42,737 nucleotides of DNA from Sphingomonas bacterium (GTDB lineage Bacteria; Pseudomonadota; Alphaproteobacteria; Sphingomonadales; Sphingomonadaceae): positions 1 to 42,737 of the forward strand of contig JASBRX010000053.1 of the NCBI GenBank assembly GCA_030149245.1, in the 5' to 3' direction. The notes under the pieces are model-generated. The model did not search any database, was not told the origin of the DNA, and was given only the letters and a program-made list of their open reading frames with translations. Made by a program: the position numbers and the translations under genes. Below are positions 16,463 to 24,709 of this stretch, in pieces. Position 1 is the first letter of the stretch; the number at the start of each line of letters is the position of its first letter.

Positions 16463-17677
16463 TTAGCCTCGCATCCGGCCATCCGGTGCCAGTTTCACCG
16501 TCCGCCCGCTGCGCGCCGCGGCATAGATCGCCTCGATCAGCCGGATGTCGCGCAAGCCCATCTCGCCGGGGGTAAGGATCGACGCATTGTCGCAAATGGC
16601 GTTGGCGAAATGGTCGAGCTGGCCGGCGAACTGGACATTCGGGTCGCCGGGGGTGAGTTCGCGCGCGTTCTGGCCTTCGATCCGCATCTTCTGGCCGGAA
16701 TAGCCGGTGGCAGGGTCCATGATCAGCGTGCCTTGCGTACCGCGGACCTGGGCGAAATTGGCGCCGGCGCTGTCGTAGGAGGTGGCGAGCTGGGCGACGG
16801 CACCGGAGGGGAAGCGCAGCTGCGCGGCGACGTGCGCGAAGATTTCGGTGAAGCGCGGGTCGTCCTTGGGCTGGAAGGTCGTCGCGCTGATGCTCTCGGG
16901 CATCTCGCCGCTGAGGTAGAGCGCCGATTGCAGGCCGTAGAGGCCGTAATCCTCGAGCGGGCCGCCACCGGCGAGCGCGCGGTTGAAACGCCAGTTCTGG
17001 GCCGGGGTGGTCGGGCCGGCGCGATAGGATTGTTCGGTGCGGATCAGGCGGATGGTGCCGACCGTCTGCTCGCGCATCAGCCGCATCGCTTCGACATTGT
17101 ACGGCTCGAAGTGGCAGCGATAGGCGATCATCAGCTTGCGGTTGGCGCGCCGGCTGGCTGCGATCATCGCTTCGCATTCGGCGCTGGAGAGCGCCATCGG
17201 TTTTTCGCACAGGACATGCTTGCCGGCCGCAAAGGCGCGGATCGTGAAGTCGGCGTGGAAGGCAGTGGGGAGGATGATGTAGACCGCCTGGGTGCGGTCG
17301 TCGGCGGCGATCTTGTCGAACTCTGCGTAGGAGTAGCGCGCGTCGGCCGGGACGCCATAGGCGTCGCCGACCTGAGCCAGTTTGGCGGGGTTGCCGGAGA
17401 CGAGCGCGCTAATGTGCATGCGCTCGGTCTGGTCGATGCGGGGCATGATCTGATTGAGCGCATAGCCGCCAAGCCCGATGATCGCGATGCCGACGCTGTC
17501 GTCGCGCTTGCGACGCGGCGGGGTGGCGGGGAGGCGGACGCCGCCGGGGAGGGGGAGGCCCTTGAGTTTGGGGCGGGGATGCGGGGTCGTTGCTGCGGCG
17601 CTGGTGGCCGTCGTCAGCGTGGCGGCGAGGGCGCCGGTCGTTTCGATGAAGCCGCGTCGTGAGATGGTCTGGGGCAT
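16463..17677 (-). CDS. Tat-exported Gfo/Idh/MocA-family oxidoreductase
   Basis: 404 residues. The N-terminus ISRRGFIETTGALAATL is a twin-arginine signal, followed by a Pro-rich linker as in periplasmic glucose-fructose oxidoreductase. The Rossmann motif is VGIAIIGLGGYALNQ, with the family EKP motif in KHVLCEKPMAL. The C-terminal domain includes GGPLEDYGLYGLQ and QLATSYDSAGANF. It probably carries tightly bound NADP and acts on a sugar or sugar lactone in the periplasm. A LacI-like operator lies 32-47 bases upstream of the start. A scrap of a paralogue remains at 15056-15163. Confidence 0.9.
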   Translation of the reverse strand: MPQTISRRGFIETTGALAATLTTATSAAATTPHPRPKLKGLPLPGGVRLPATPPRRKRDDSVGIAIIGLGGYALNQIMPRIDQTERMHISALVSGNPAKLAQVGDAYGVPADARYSYAEFDKIAADDRTQAVYIILPTAFHADFTIRAFAAGKHVLCEKPMALSSAECEAMIAASRRANRKLMIAYRCHFEPYNVEAMRLMREQTVGTIRLIRTEQSYRAGPTTPAQNWRFNRALAGGGPLEDYGLYGLQSALYLSGEMPESISATTFQPKDDPRFTEIFAHVAAQLRFPSGAVAQLATSYDSAGANFAQVRGTQGTLIMDPATGYSGQKMRIEGQNARELTPGDPNVQFAGQLDHFANAICDNASILTPGEMGLRDIRLIEAIYAAARSGRTVKLAPDGRMRG

Positions 17678-17708
17678 CGCCGTCCTCTCCGCTTAGTTGT
17701 GCGGAGGG

Positions 17709-17724
17709 ATGATAGCGTTACCAT
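17709..17724. promoter_or_regulatory. Candidate LacI-family operator
   Basis: ATGATAGCGTTACCAT is an imperfect 16-bp palindrome around a central CG, in the style of LacI-family operators (TGNTANCGNTANCA). It lies 32 to 47 bases upstream of the oxidoreductase start codon at 17677, where a repressor would meet the promoter. No LacI-type regulator gene is present in this window. Pattern-based only. Confidence 0.35.
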
Positions 17725-17762
17725 AGCCGCGGGGGCAATCGGGGAACGGCAGCGATAGCCAA

Positions 17763-17912
17763 TTCCCCTCCCTGAAAGGGAGGGGTTAGGGGTGGGTGTG
17801 CGGCAAGCGAGGCTCGATGCCTCGATTGCCGCATTTGTGGCGAACGGCTTAAGCCTCTGGAGCGCGCAGACGCGCGCACGCACCCCCGACCCCTCCCTTT
17901 CAGGGAGGGGAG
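17763..17912. repeat. Paired inverted palindromes (REP/BIME-like), CCCTCCCT type
   Basis: Two palindromes, 17765-17785 and 17890-17910, each have a 9-bp stem of CCCCTCCCT/AGGGAGGGG. Their flanks (TTAGGGGTGGGTGTG on the left; its near inverse before the right copy) make the whole block a large inverted repeat with about 75 bases between. It fills most of the 17678-17920 gap between two minus-strand genes and could end or stabilise transcripts. Confidence 0.8.
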
Positions 17913-17920
17913 TTTGAGGC

Positions 17921-18733
17921 TCAGCCGACGAACGCGCGTTCGATGACGTAGTGGCCGGGCTTGCTGTTCGAGCCTTCTTCGAAGCCCATGCCGTCCAGCA
18001 TTGCCGAGAGATCCTTGATCATCTCCATGCTGCCGCACAGCATGATGCGGTCGGTTTCGGGGTCGAGGCGCTTTTCGCCCGCCATGTTCGGGCCGGTGAA
18101 CAGCGCGCCGTTTTCGATCAGCGTGCCGATGCGCTGGTTGGTCGGGAACGGCTCCCGCGTGACGGTGGGCAGGTAGCTGAACTGCACCAGCGCCTGATCC
18201 TGCACCAGCGGGTCGCCGGCGAGTTGCGCCTCCAGCTCTTCGCGGAAGGCGAGGTCGCTGACGCGGCGGACCGAATGGACCAGCTGGACCTGATCGAACA
18301 TCTCATACACGTCGGGATCACGCGCGAGGCTCAAGAACGGGGCGAGACCGGTGCCGGTCGAGAGGAAGAACAGGCGCTTGCCCGGCAGCAGCGCGTCGGT
18401 GACGAGCGTGCCGGTCGGCTTGCGGCCGAGGAACAGCTGGTCGCCGGGCTGGATCAGCTGAAGCTTCGAGGTCAGCGGACCGTCGGGCACCTTGATCGAG
18501 AGGAACTCCAGCTCCTCGGCCCAGGCGGGGCTGGCGATCGAATAGGCGCGCAGCAGCGGGCGGCCTTCGCCCGGCAGGCCGAGCATCACGAATTCGCCCG
18601 AGCGGAAGCGGAAGCTTTGCGGGCGCGTGATGGTGAAGCTGAACAGATGCTCGTTCCAGTGACGGACGCTGAGCACGGTCTCCACGGTGAGCGCGGCGGA
18701 CGGGGCGAGGGGGATGGCGTTACGGTCGGACAT
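17921..18733 (-). CDS. fpr: Ferredoxin--NADP reductase
   Basis: 270 residues, the length of bacterial subclass I FNRs. The FAD motif is RAYSIASP, and the NADP-binding part STGTGLAPFLSLARDP with a later MLCGSMEMIKDL. It ends YVIERAFVG, with the short tail after the aromatic residue typical of alphaproteobacterial enzymes. It moves electrons between NADPH and ferredoxin or flavodoxin, for redox defence and iron-sulfur work. A ferredoxin gene of the adrenodoxin type is at 24706 but is not in the same operon. Confidence 0.93.
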   Translation of the reverse strand: MSDRNAIPLAPSAALTVETVLSVRHWNEHLFSFTITRPQSFRFRSGEFVMLGLPGEGRPLLRAYSIASPAWAEELEFLSIKVPDGPLTSKLQLIQPGDQLFLGRKPTGTLVTDALLPGKRLFFLSTGTGLAPFLSLARDPDVYEMFDQVQLVHSVRRVSDLAFREELEAQLAGDPLVQDQALVQFSYLPTVTREPFPTNQRIGTLIENGALFTGPNMAGEKRLDPETDRIMLCGSMEMIKDLSAMLDGMGFEEGSNSKPGHYVIERAFVG

Positions 18734-18830
18734 TGGCGGCTCGGCTAAAGGCCAGCGGTGCGCGGCGCAACCTTTTCTGGCTAGGGCGATGAAAGGCTAA
18801 ACTTTCAGCGCCCCTTGGCAGCGGGTGTGT

Positions 18831-18845
18831 TGCGAGTCAATCGCA
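18831..18845. promoter_or_regulatory. Candidate Fur-like palindrome
   Basis: TGCGAGTCAATCGCA is a 15-bp palindrome with perfect 5-bp arms and a T before and after. It recalls the TGCGAAT-ATTCGCA style of Fur boxes in proteobacteria but lacks the inner AAT/ATT symmetry. It sits 52 bases upstream of the small membrane protein start at 18898 and 98 bases from the fpr start at 18733. Either gene could be the target. Confidence 0.3.
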
Positions 18846-18897
18846 TTAACGATCCTGACACTCGACGGGGGCGGGAAAGCGCGGCAGGAGGGTGGGC

Positions 18898-19089
18898 ATG
18901 CGCCCCGAATTGTCCGCCGCCGCCAACATGACCCTGTCGCTGCTGCTGATCGCGGCGGTGGTGCTGGTGTGGGGCGGGGTGACGATGATCCGCAAGGGTG
19001 ACGGCGCAGGCGGCAACCGGACCAAGGGGCTGCTGATGATCGTGTGCGCGGCGGTGCTGGTCGGGAATGTGCTGATCTGGACGGTCTGA
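18898..19089 (+). CDS. Small two-helix membrane protein
   Basis: 63 residues from ATG 18898, with CAGGAGGG about 7 bases upstream as a strong ribosome binding site. Two hydrophobic stretches (LSLLLIAAVVLVWGGVTMI and GLLMIVCAAVLVGNVLIWTV) are joined by a charged turn (RKGDGAGGNRTK), so a helical hairpin in the inner membrane is expected. I do not recognise the family. It precedes the exported TPR-like gene by 67 bases on the same strand. Confidence 0.65.
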   Translation: MRPELSAAANMTLSLLLIAAVVLVWGGVTMIRKGDGAGGNRTKGLLMIVCAAVLVGNVLIWTV

Positions 19090-19156
19090 CGCCGCGACGA
19101 TTTCGCTTTCGCTCCCGGTTGCCCGGGCTAGACTGATGCGAAATCGGGGGGAAATC

Positions 19157-20641
19157 ATGAAGATATGGGTGGCAGCGGCGCTGGCCGGGGCGACGATTCT
19201 GGCGGGGACGCCCTCTGCGCGCGCGGACGAAGCCAAGGCGCGCGCGCAATTGCAGAAAGCCTATGAGGCGGCCCGGAAGGACGATTGCCCCACCGCGCTC
19301 AAGCTGCTGCGTCCGACGCTGAAGCCCAAGGCGATGGCCGAGCTGCCCGGCGCGGTCGCGGCGCTGACCTATCATCTCGTTGCCGTATGCGAGATGCGCG
19401 GCGGGCGGATCGCGGAGGCGCGGGCGGCGACGGTGGCGGGCACTGCGATCGACGCGGCGAGCGACGATCTGTGGCGGCTGCGCTTCGGTCTTGAGCTGGA
19501 CATGGAGGATCATGCCGCCGCGACGGCGACGGTCGTGGCGATGAGCCAGGGGCGCGGCGCGGCGCTGAACGGGATCGAACTGCGCTGGCTGTATCAGCTC
19601 AGCCGCAAGCTGCGCGAGGCGAAGCAGGATGCGCTGCAGCTGCAATTGCTGACCATCCTGACCGACCCGGCCTTTGACCCGACCGAGCCGCTGGCGGACA
19701 AGGACGGGTTTCGCGAGCGGCTTGCCGGGCTGATGGCCGAGCGCGGGGACGCGGCGCGCGCGCGGGCATTGGTCGCGGAGATCGAGTCCGCAGCGACGCT
19801 GTTGGACATCAGTTTCGACCGGCGGCTGCGCACGTTTCTACCCGGCGATTTCGACGCGCGAAAGGCGGTCGAACGCGATCTGGAACGGGCCAGGGCGGCG
19901 GCGGCGCGCTATCCGAAATATCTGCAGCCGCTGACCGAGGGCGCGCGGTCGCTCCGTGCGCTGGGTCGGCCCAAGGAAGCGCTTGCCCTGCTGGAAAGCG
20001 CGCGGGCGGGCGGCAAGTCGCTGTCCGATTATGACGATGCCGGCGAGTGGCACAATTGGTGGTGGGACAGCGTCGCGCGAACCCAGGAGATGCTGGGCGA
20101 CTATGACGCGACCGTCACCGCCTTTGCCGAGGGGGCGAAACTGGGCGAAGAGGGCATCGCGAACGTCAGCCAGGTAATTAACCGCGCGCATTCGCAGAAC
20201 CGCTTCGGGCGGCCGGCGGAGACGCTCAAGACGCTGGCGGCGGCGGAGGGTGATTTCCCGGTCAGCCCCTATGGCGCGATGGAGCTGCGGCTGGCGCGCG
20301 GCTGCGCCAATGCCGCGCTGGGCAATGCCACGGCGCTGGCGGAGGACCGCGCATTCATGGAGGCGCGGGCCAAGGATCATCGCGAGGCGCTGACCTATGT
20401 CCTGATGTGCATCGGCGACATGGATGCGGCGGCGAAATCGCTGATCGCCGCGCTGGATGACCCCGATCAGCGGGCGGCGACGCTTGCGCGATGGAGCGAC
20501 TATAACCCGCCGCTTCCGGGTGAGCCGGTATATTCCTTTGCCAAGCGCATGCCCGAGGTGAAGGCGCGCGCGGATGTGAAGGCGGCGATCGAACAGGCCG
20601 GAGGGACGCGCCGCATCGCGCTGCAGCCGGGCGAGTTTTAG
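19157..20641 (+). CDS. Exported TPR-like repeat protein
   Basis: 494 residues. ATG 19157 has GGGGGGAA just upstream and gives a Sec signal peptide (MKIWVAAALAGATILAGTPS, cut near ARA-DEAK). The mature part is all-helical with TPR-like units such as EGARSLRALGRPKEALALLE and VARTQEMLGDYDATVTAFAE. It is probably a periplasmic scaffold; no catalytic motif is visible. An ATG at 19136 is in frame but would spoil the signal. GATTTCGC (19099) and GCGAAATC (19138) form an inverted repeat that ends right at the ribosome binding site. Confidence 0.75.
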   Translation: MKIWVAAALAGATILAGTPSARADEAKARAQLQKAYEAARKDDCPTALKLLRPTLKPKAMAELPGAVAALTYHLVAVCEMRGGRIAEARAATVAGTAIDAASDDLWRLRFGLELDMEDHAAATATVVAMSQGRGAALNGIELRWLYQLSRKLREAKQDALQLQLLTILTDPAFDPTEPLADKDGFRERLAGLMAERGDAARARALVAEIESAATLLDISFDRRLRTFLPGDFDARKAVERDLERARAAAARYPKYLQPLTEGARSLRALGRPKEALALLESARAGGKSLSDYDDAGEWHNWWWDSVARTQEMLGDYDATVTAFAEGAKLGEEGIANVSQVINRAHSQNRFGRPAETLKTLAAAEGDFPVSPYGAMELRLARGCANAALGNATALAEDRAFMEARAKDHREALTYVLMCIGDMDAAAKSLIAALDDPDQRAATLARWSDYNPPLPGEPVYSFAKRMPEVKARADVKAAIEQAGGTRRIALQPGEF

Positions 20642-20643
20642 GG

Positions 20644-21108
20644 TCAGTCCCGGTCGGGCGCCTGCTTGTTGCTTGCCGCGATCGCGGCGGCCCAGTCGGG
20701 GTCCTGCGCCTCGGTCGCGCCTTCGTCGTGCAGGGCGGGGAGGGTGTCGAACCACGGCATGCGCGATTCGCTGCCCATTTGCGTGCGCGGCGGGAAGGCG
20801 GCGGGGTCGTCGAGCGCGCCGATGGTGAGGTTGGTGCGCCCGCTGTCGCCGCGATAGAAGAGCGGGGTGCCGCATGCCGCGCAAAAGCCGCGATCGACAT
20901 GCGCGGAGCTGCGGAAGGTTGCGGGCGTGCCGCGCGTCCATTCCAGCGCATCGTTGGGGGCGGCGACGAGCGCGGCGAACAGCCCGCCGGTCGCCTTCTG
21001 GCACATGCGGCAATGGCAGAGATGGGCATTGTCGAGCATCGCGGTGGCGCGGTAACGGACCGCGCCGCACTGGCATCCGCCGGTCACCGTGATGTCGATG
21101 CGGTCCAT
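20644..21108 (-). CDS. GFA-family (CENP-V-like) zinc protein
   Basis: 154 residues. The zinc cysteines of the GFA fold are all present: GGCQCGAVRY, CHCRMCQKATGG and FCAACGTPLFY. The family is named after glutathione-dependent formaldehyde-activating enzyme, but most members have no proven reaction. It starts 3 bases after the lipocalin stop on the same strand, so the two are likely co-transcribed. It is convergent with the TPR-like gene, with only 2 bases between the stop codons. Confidence 0.85.
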   Translation of the reverse strand: MDRIDITVTGGCQCGAVRYRATAMLDNAHLCHCRMCQKATGGLFAALVAAPNDALEWTRGTPATFRSSAHVDRGFCAACGTPLFYRGDSGRTNLTIGALDDPAAFPPRTQMGSESRMPWFDTLPALHDEGATEAQDPDWAAAIAASNKQAPDRD

Positions 21109-21110
21109 CG

Positions 21111-21671
21111 TCAGCCCTGCTGGGTGATGCGCAGCGCCCAGCGGTCATAGCCCAGTTCTTCGACCCGGGTGAGGAGCGACTGGATCAGCGCCGGGTCGGG
21201 GCGAGGGTCGCGGGCGAGGAGCCAGAGATAGCGGCCCGACGGTTCGCCGACGATCGACCAGTCATACTCGTCGCCATGGTCGAGCACCCAATAGTCGCCG
21301 GTGTAGAGCGGGCCGAAGAACGAGACCTTGAGCTTGGCGTTGGTGACCTCGTCCGCGACGATGGCGGTGCCTTCGCTGACGTCGCGTTCGGGTTCGCCGG
21401 TGCGGATGCCGCTGTTGACGATGCTGACCTTGCCGTTCGGTTCGAGGCCATAGTCGGCGGTGACCGAATCCATGCCCTTCTGGAAGCGATTCTCGTGCCG
21501 CGCGAGTTCGTACCAGGTGCCGGTGTAGCGGGTCAGATCGACCGGCTTGGCAGGCTCAGGCACCTTCGGGTTGATCACCGGCGGCCGGGTCGCGCGGGAG
21601 TAGAGGAACAGGCCGCCAATGGTGGCGGCGGCGACGCCGGCGGCGAGTTTGATCGCGGTGGATTGCTTCAT
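21111..21671 (-). CDS. Blc-type bacterial lipocalin
   Basis: 186 residues. An N-terminal hydrophobic stretch (AAGVAAATIGGLFLYSRA) without a lipobox cysteine suggests a membrane anchor or signal. The lipocalin signature GTWYELARHENRFQKGM is followed by VTADYGLEPNGKVSIVNSG and the strand YWVLDHGDEYDWSIVGEPSG. Blc proteins bind lysophospholipids or fatty acids in the envelope. It is the first gene of a pair with the GFA-family gene. The missing lipobox distinguishes it from E. coli Blc. Confidence 0.88.
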   Translation of the reverse strand: MKQSTAIKLAAGVAAATIGGLFLYSRATRPPVINPKVPEPAKPVDLTRYTGTWYELARHENRFQKGMDSVTADYGLEPNGKVSIVNSGIRTGEPERDVSEGTAIVADEVTNAKLKVSFFGPLYTGDYWVLDHGDEYDWSIVGEPSGRYLWLLARDPRPDPALIQSLLTRVEELGYDRWALRITQQG

Positions 21672-21703
21672 GGGGCGATCATGCTTCGGGCGGGGACAAA
21701 AGC

Positions 21704-21732
21704 AAAGGGCCGGAGCGATGCCCCGGCCCTTT
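21704..21732 (-). terminator. Hairpin upstream of the lipocalin
   Basis: AAAGGGCCGG (21704-21713) and CCGGCCCTTT (21723-21732) form a perfect 10-bp stem. On the minus strand it is followed by GCTTTTG. It probably ends transcripts of the alpha/beta hydrolase (stop at 21806) before they reach the lipocalin gene. Confidence 0.6.
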
Positions 21733-21742
21733 GACTTTGAAA

Positions 21743-21792
21743 AAGAAGAAGACCCTCCCCAACCCCTCCCGCAAGCGGGAGGGGCTTAAGAA
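21743..21792. repeat. 50-bp palindromic repeat, CCCTCCCGC type, copy 1
   Basis: The unit AAGAAGAAGACCCTCCCC is followed by the palindrome CCCCTCCCGCaaGCGGGAGGGG (21763-21784) and CTTAAGAA. The same 50 bases recur at 41353-41402 with one mismatch (21774 A, 41384 G). It lies between the hydrolase stop and the lipocalin start on the minus strand, next to a terminator-like stem. Confidence 0.88.
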
Positions 21793-21805
21793 GCAGAGGG
21801 TGGCT

Positions 21806-22462
21806 TCACCGGATCGGCGAATTGGGGTCGAGGCGCATGTCGAGGTAGTTGTCCACGCTGCGCATCAGCTGGTCCATTTCATGTTCGAAGAAATGGTTCG
21901 CGCCGGGAATCGTGTCGTGGTGGATGGTGATGTGCTTTTGCGTGCGCAGCTTGTCGACCAGCTTTTGCACCGCGTTCGGCGTCACCACCTCGTCGCCCTC
22001 ACCCTGGATGATGATGCCCGAGCTGGGGCAGGGGGCGAGGAAGGTGAAGTCGTACATGTTCGCCGGCGGCGCGACCGAGATGAAGCCGCGGATTTCCGGG
22101 CGGCGCATCAGCAACTGCATGCCGATCCATGCGCCGAAGCTGACGCCGGCGATCCAGGTGGTCGATGCCTCGGGGTGGAAGCTCTGCACCCAGTCGAGCG
22201 CGGACGCGGCGTCGCTCAGCTCGCCGATTCCGTTGTCGAACGTGCCCTGGCTCTTGCCGACGCCGCGGAAGTTGAAGCGCAGCGTCGCGAAGCCGCGGCG
22301 CTGGAACGTCTTGTACAGTTCCTGCACGATGCGGTTGTTCATCGTGCCGCCGGCATTGGGATGCGGATGCAGGATCATCGCGACCGGTGCGCGCGGGCGG
22401 GGGGCGGGGGCGAAACGCCCTTCGAGGCGGCCTTCGGGACCGGGAATGATGACTTCGGGCAA
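21806..22462 (-). CDS. Alpha/beta hydrolase (dienelactone-hydrolase-like)
   Basis: 218 residues. The strand-loop HPHPNAGGTMNNRIV carries the oxyanion region. The nucleophile elbow is AGVSFGAW, the acid is probably in GEGDEVVTP, and the histidine is in PGANHFF. The substrate is unknown. Such hydrolases are often found near cysteine desulfurase or SUF genes in alphaproteobacteria, and here one is divergent from two desulfurases with a 94-base gap holding TATATA (22515-22520). The link to sulfur assembly is inference from neighbourhood. Confidence 0.85.
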   Translation of the reverse strand: MPEVIIPGPEGRLEGRFAPAPRPRAPVAMILHPHPNAGGTMNNRIVQELYKTFQRRGFATLRFNFRGVGKSQGTFDNGIGELSDAASALDWVQSFHPEASTTWIAGVSFGAWIGMQLLMRRPEIRGFISVAPPANMYDFTFLAPCPSSGIIIQGEGDEVVTPNAVQKLVDKLRTQKHITIHHDTIPGANHFFEHEMDQLMRSVDNYLDMRLDPNSPIR

Positions 22463-22556
22463 AGTGGACCTGCTCTATTGATGGGCGCGCGGTAGCGCGG
22501 AAACGGGTGCAGGCTATATAGTCCTCACGCCCCGACAAGCAATTGGAACGATTCCC

Positions 22557-23618
22557 CTGACCGACCGCATCTATCTGGACCATGCCGCAACCACGCCGAT
22601 GCTGCCGCAGGCGCAGGCCGCGGTGATCGAGGGCATGGCGCATTGGGCCAATCCGTCATCGCCACATGCCGAGGGGCGCGCGGCGCGCGCGGCACTGGAA
22701 GGCGCGCGGCGCGCGGTGGCGGGTGCCTATGGCTGGGCGCACGAGCTGATCTTTACCAGCGGGGCGAGCGAGGCGCTGCACATCGCGCTGCGGCGCAGCA
22801 TGGCGCGGGCGACGTTGATCACGGCGGTCGAGCATGACGCGGTACTGCGGCTGGCGGAGGGCGCGCGGACGCTGCCGGTGGATGCGCAGGGCATCATCGA
22901 CCGCGACGCACTGAAGGCGGCGGTGGGGCCGGATACGGCCTTGTGCGTGCAATGGGCGAACAGCGAGACCGGCGTGCGCCAGCCGATCGCCGACATCGCG
23001 GAGATCGTCCATGCGGCGGGCGGCATGTTGATCGTCGATGCGGCGCAGATGCCGGCCGGGGCCGATCCTGCGATCAAGCAGGCCGATTTTGTGGTGGTGT
23101 CGGCGCACAAGCGCGGCGGGCCGCCAGGCGTCGGCGCGCTGCTGGTGCGTGATTTTGGCAAGCTGATCCCGACCGGAGGGCAGGAAAAGGGCTATCGCGC
23201 GGGGACGGAGAACCTGCCCGGCGCGCTCGGCTATGCCGCCGCGCTGGCGGTGCCGGAGGACTTGGCCGCGATGGCGCGGTTGCGCGCGCGGCTGGAGGCG
23301 GCTTTGCCGGGGGTCGAGGTGGTCGGGGCGGCGAGCCCACGCAGCCCGTTGATCGGGGCGTATCGCATGCCGGGCGTGTCGTCGGCGGCGCAGCTGATCC
23401 GGTTTGATCTCGCCGGGATTTCGGTGTCGGCGGGCAGCGCGTGCGCTTCGGGCAGCTTGCGGCCAAGCCATGTGCTGACCGCGATGGGCTGGGACGAGCC
23501 GGCATTGCGTGAGGTGGTGCGGGTGAGTTTCGGGCGGACGACTACGGAGGCGGACGTCGATGCCTTCGCGGCATTGTGGCGTCAGATCGCCGACGAAGCG
23601 CGGGCGCGGGCGGCATGA
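22557..23618 (+). CDS. Cysteine desulfurase, first of a tandem pair, CTG start likely
   Basis: 353 residues if started at CTG 22557. This gives TDRIYLDHAATTPMLPQ, the family N-terminus; the first ATG in frame (22599) would cut off the conserved YLDHAATTP strand, and no ATG, GTG or TTG lies in frame upstream near it. Catalytic parts are intact: VEHDAV histidine, VDAAQ, the PLP lysine in SAHKRGGPPG (about K185) and the cysteine in SAGSACASGS (about C295). It moves sulfur from L-cysteine to a persulfide for Fe-S or other thio-cofactors. The stop overlaps the second desulfurase start. Confidence 0.9.
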   Translation: MTDRIYLDHAATTPMLPQAQAAVIEGMAHWANPSSPHAEGRAARAALEGARRAVAGAYGWAHELIFTSGASEALHIALRRSMARATLITAVEHDAVLRLAEGARTLPVDAQGIIDRDALKAAVGPDTALCVQWANSETGVRQPIADIAEIVHAAGGMLIVDAAQMPAGADPAIKQADFVVVSAHKRGGPPGVGALLVRDFGKLIPTGGQEKGYRAGTENLPGALGYAAALAVPEDLAAMARLRARLEAALPGVEVVGAASPRSPLIGAYRMPGVSSAAQLIRFDLAGISVSAGSACASGSLRPSHVLTAMGWDEPALREVVRVSFGRTTTEADVDAFAALWRQIADEARARAA

Positions 23619-24709
23619 TCTATCTCGATTATCAGGCGACGACGCCGCTGGCACCCGAGGCGCGCGACGCGATGCTGCCGTGGTTGGGCGATGATTTCGC
23701 CAATCCACATTCGGCGCATGCGGCCGGCCGCAAGGCCAAGGCGGCGGTCGAGGTGGCGCGCGAGCAGGTTGCCGGGCTGATGCCCGCTGGCGGGATGGTG
23801 AGCTTCACCAGCGGCGCGACCGAGGCGCTCAACTGGGCGATCAAGGGCACGACCGGCGGGATCGTGACGATCGCGACCGAACATGCCGCCGTGCTGGACA
23901 CGGTGGCGGCGGAGGCGAGGCGCGGACGTCATGTGACGGTGCTGCCGGTCGGGCCGGAGGGGTTGGTCGATTTGAATGCCGCCCGCGCGGCGATCGGGCC
24001 GGGGACGGGGCTGGTTGCGGCGATGCTGGTCAATAACGAGATCGGGGTGATCCAGCCGGTCGAGGCGCTGGCGGAGCTTGCCAAGACTGCGGGCGCGTTG
24101 ATGCTGATCGATGCGGTGCAGGGCTTTGGCCGCGTCGCGATCCCCGATGGGGTCGATCTGGTCGCGGTGTCGGCGCACAAAATCCACGGGCCGAAGGGCG
24201 TGGGCGCGTTGTGGGTGCGCGAGGGCGTCGAACTGGAGCCGCTGTTGCATGGGGGCGGGCAGGAGCCGGGGGGGCGATCGGGGACGCTGTCGCCCGCCTT
24301 GTGCGCGGGCTTCGGGGCGGCGGCGGCGCTGGCCAAGCAGCGCTTTGGCGCGGATCGCGCGCATGCGGCGCAGCTGTTCCGTGCGGGGTTTCAGGCGCTG
24401 GGGAGTGCGGGCTGGACGCTCAACGGGTCGAAGGACGAGCGTTATCCGGGCAATCTCAACCTGTTTTATCCGGGGCTGGACGTTGCACGGCTGATGTCGG
24501 AGCTGCGCGACATCGCGTTTTCGGCCGGGTCGGCGTGCGCCAGCGGATCGGGGCGGCCGAGCCATGTGTTGCAAGCGCTGGGCCTGAGCGATGCCGAGGC
24601 GCGGTCGAGCATCCGGCTGGGGTTCGGTCGCTATACGAGTGAGGAGGATCTGTTGGACGCCATCCAGCGCATTGACGCGGCCGCCCGCGCCCAGCGGATC
24701 GCGGCATGA
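23615..24709 (+). CDS. Cysteine desulfurase, second of a tandem pair
   Basis: 364 residues from ATG 23615, which overlaps the preceding TGA (ATGA). A longer frame exists inside the first desulfurase, but MIYLDYQATTPLAPEARDAM is the family start. Catalytic residues: H90 in TEHAAV, DAVQ at about 166-169, PLP lysine K189 in SAHKIHGPKG, and C308 in SAGSACASGS. It is close to the IscS/NifS group. Two intact desulfurases side by side are unusual; they may be separate enzymes for different acceptors or a heterodimer. The ferredoxin start overlaps its stop. Confidence 0.93.
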   Translation: MIYLDYQATTPLAPEARDAMLPWLGDDFANPHSAHAAGRKAKAAVEVAREQVAGLMPAGGMVSFTSGATEALNWAIKGTTGGIVTIATEHAAVLDTVAAEARRGRHVTVLPVGPEGLVDLNAARAAIGPGTGLVAAMLVNNEIGVIQPVEALAELAKTAGALMLIDAVQGFGRVAIPDGVDLVAVSAHKIHGPKGVGALWVREGVELEPLLHGGGQEPGGRSGTLSPALCAGFGAAAALAKQRFGADRAHAAQLFRAGFQALGSAGWTLNGSKDERYPGNLNLFYPGLDVARLMSELRDIAFSAGSACASGSGRPSHVLQALGLSDAEARSSIRLGFGRYTSEEDLLDAIQRIDAAARAQRIAA

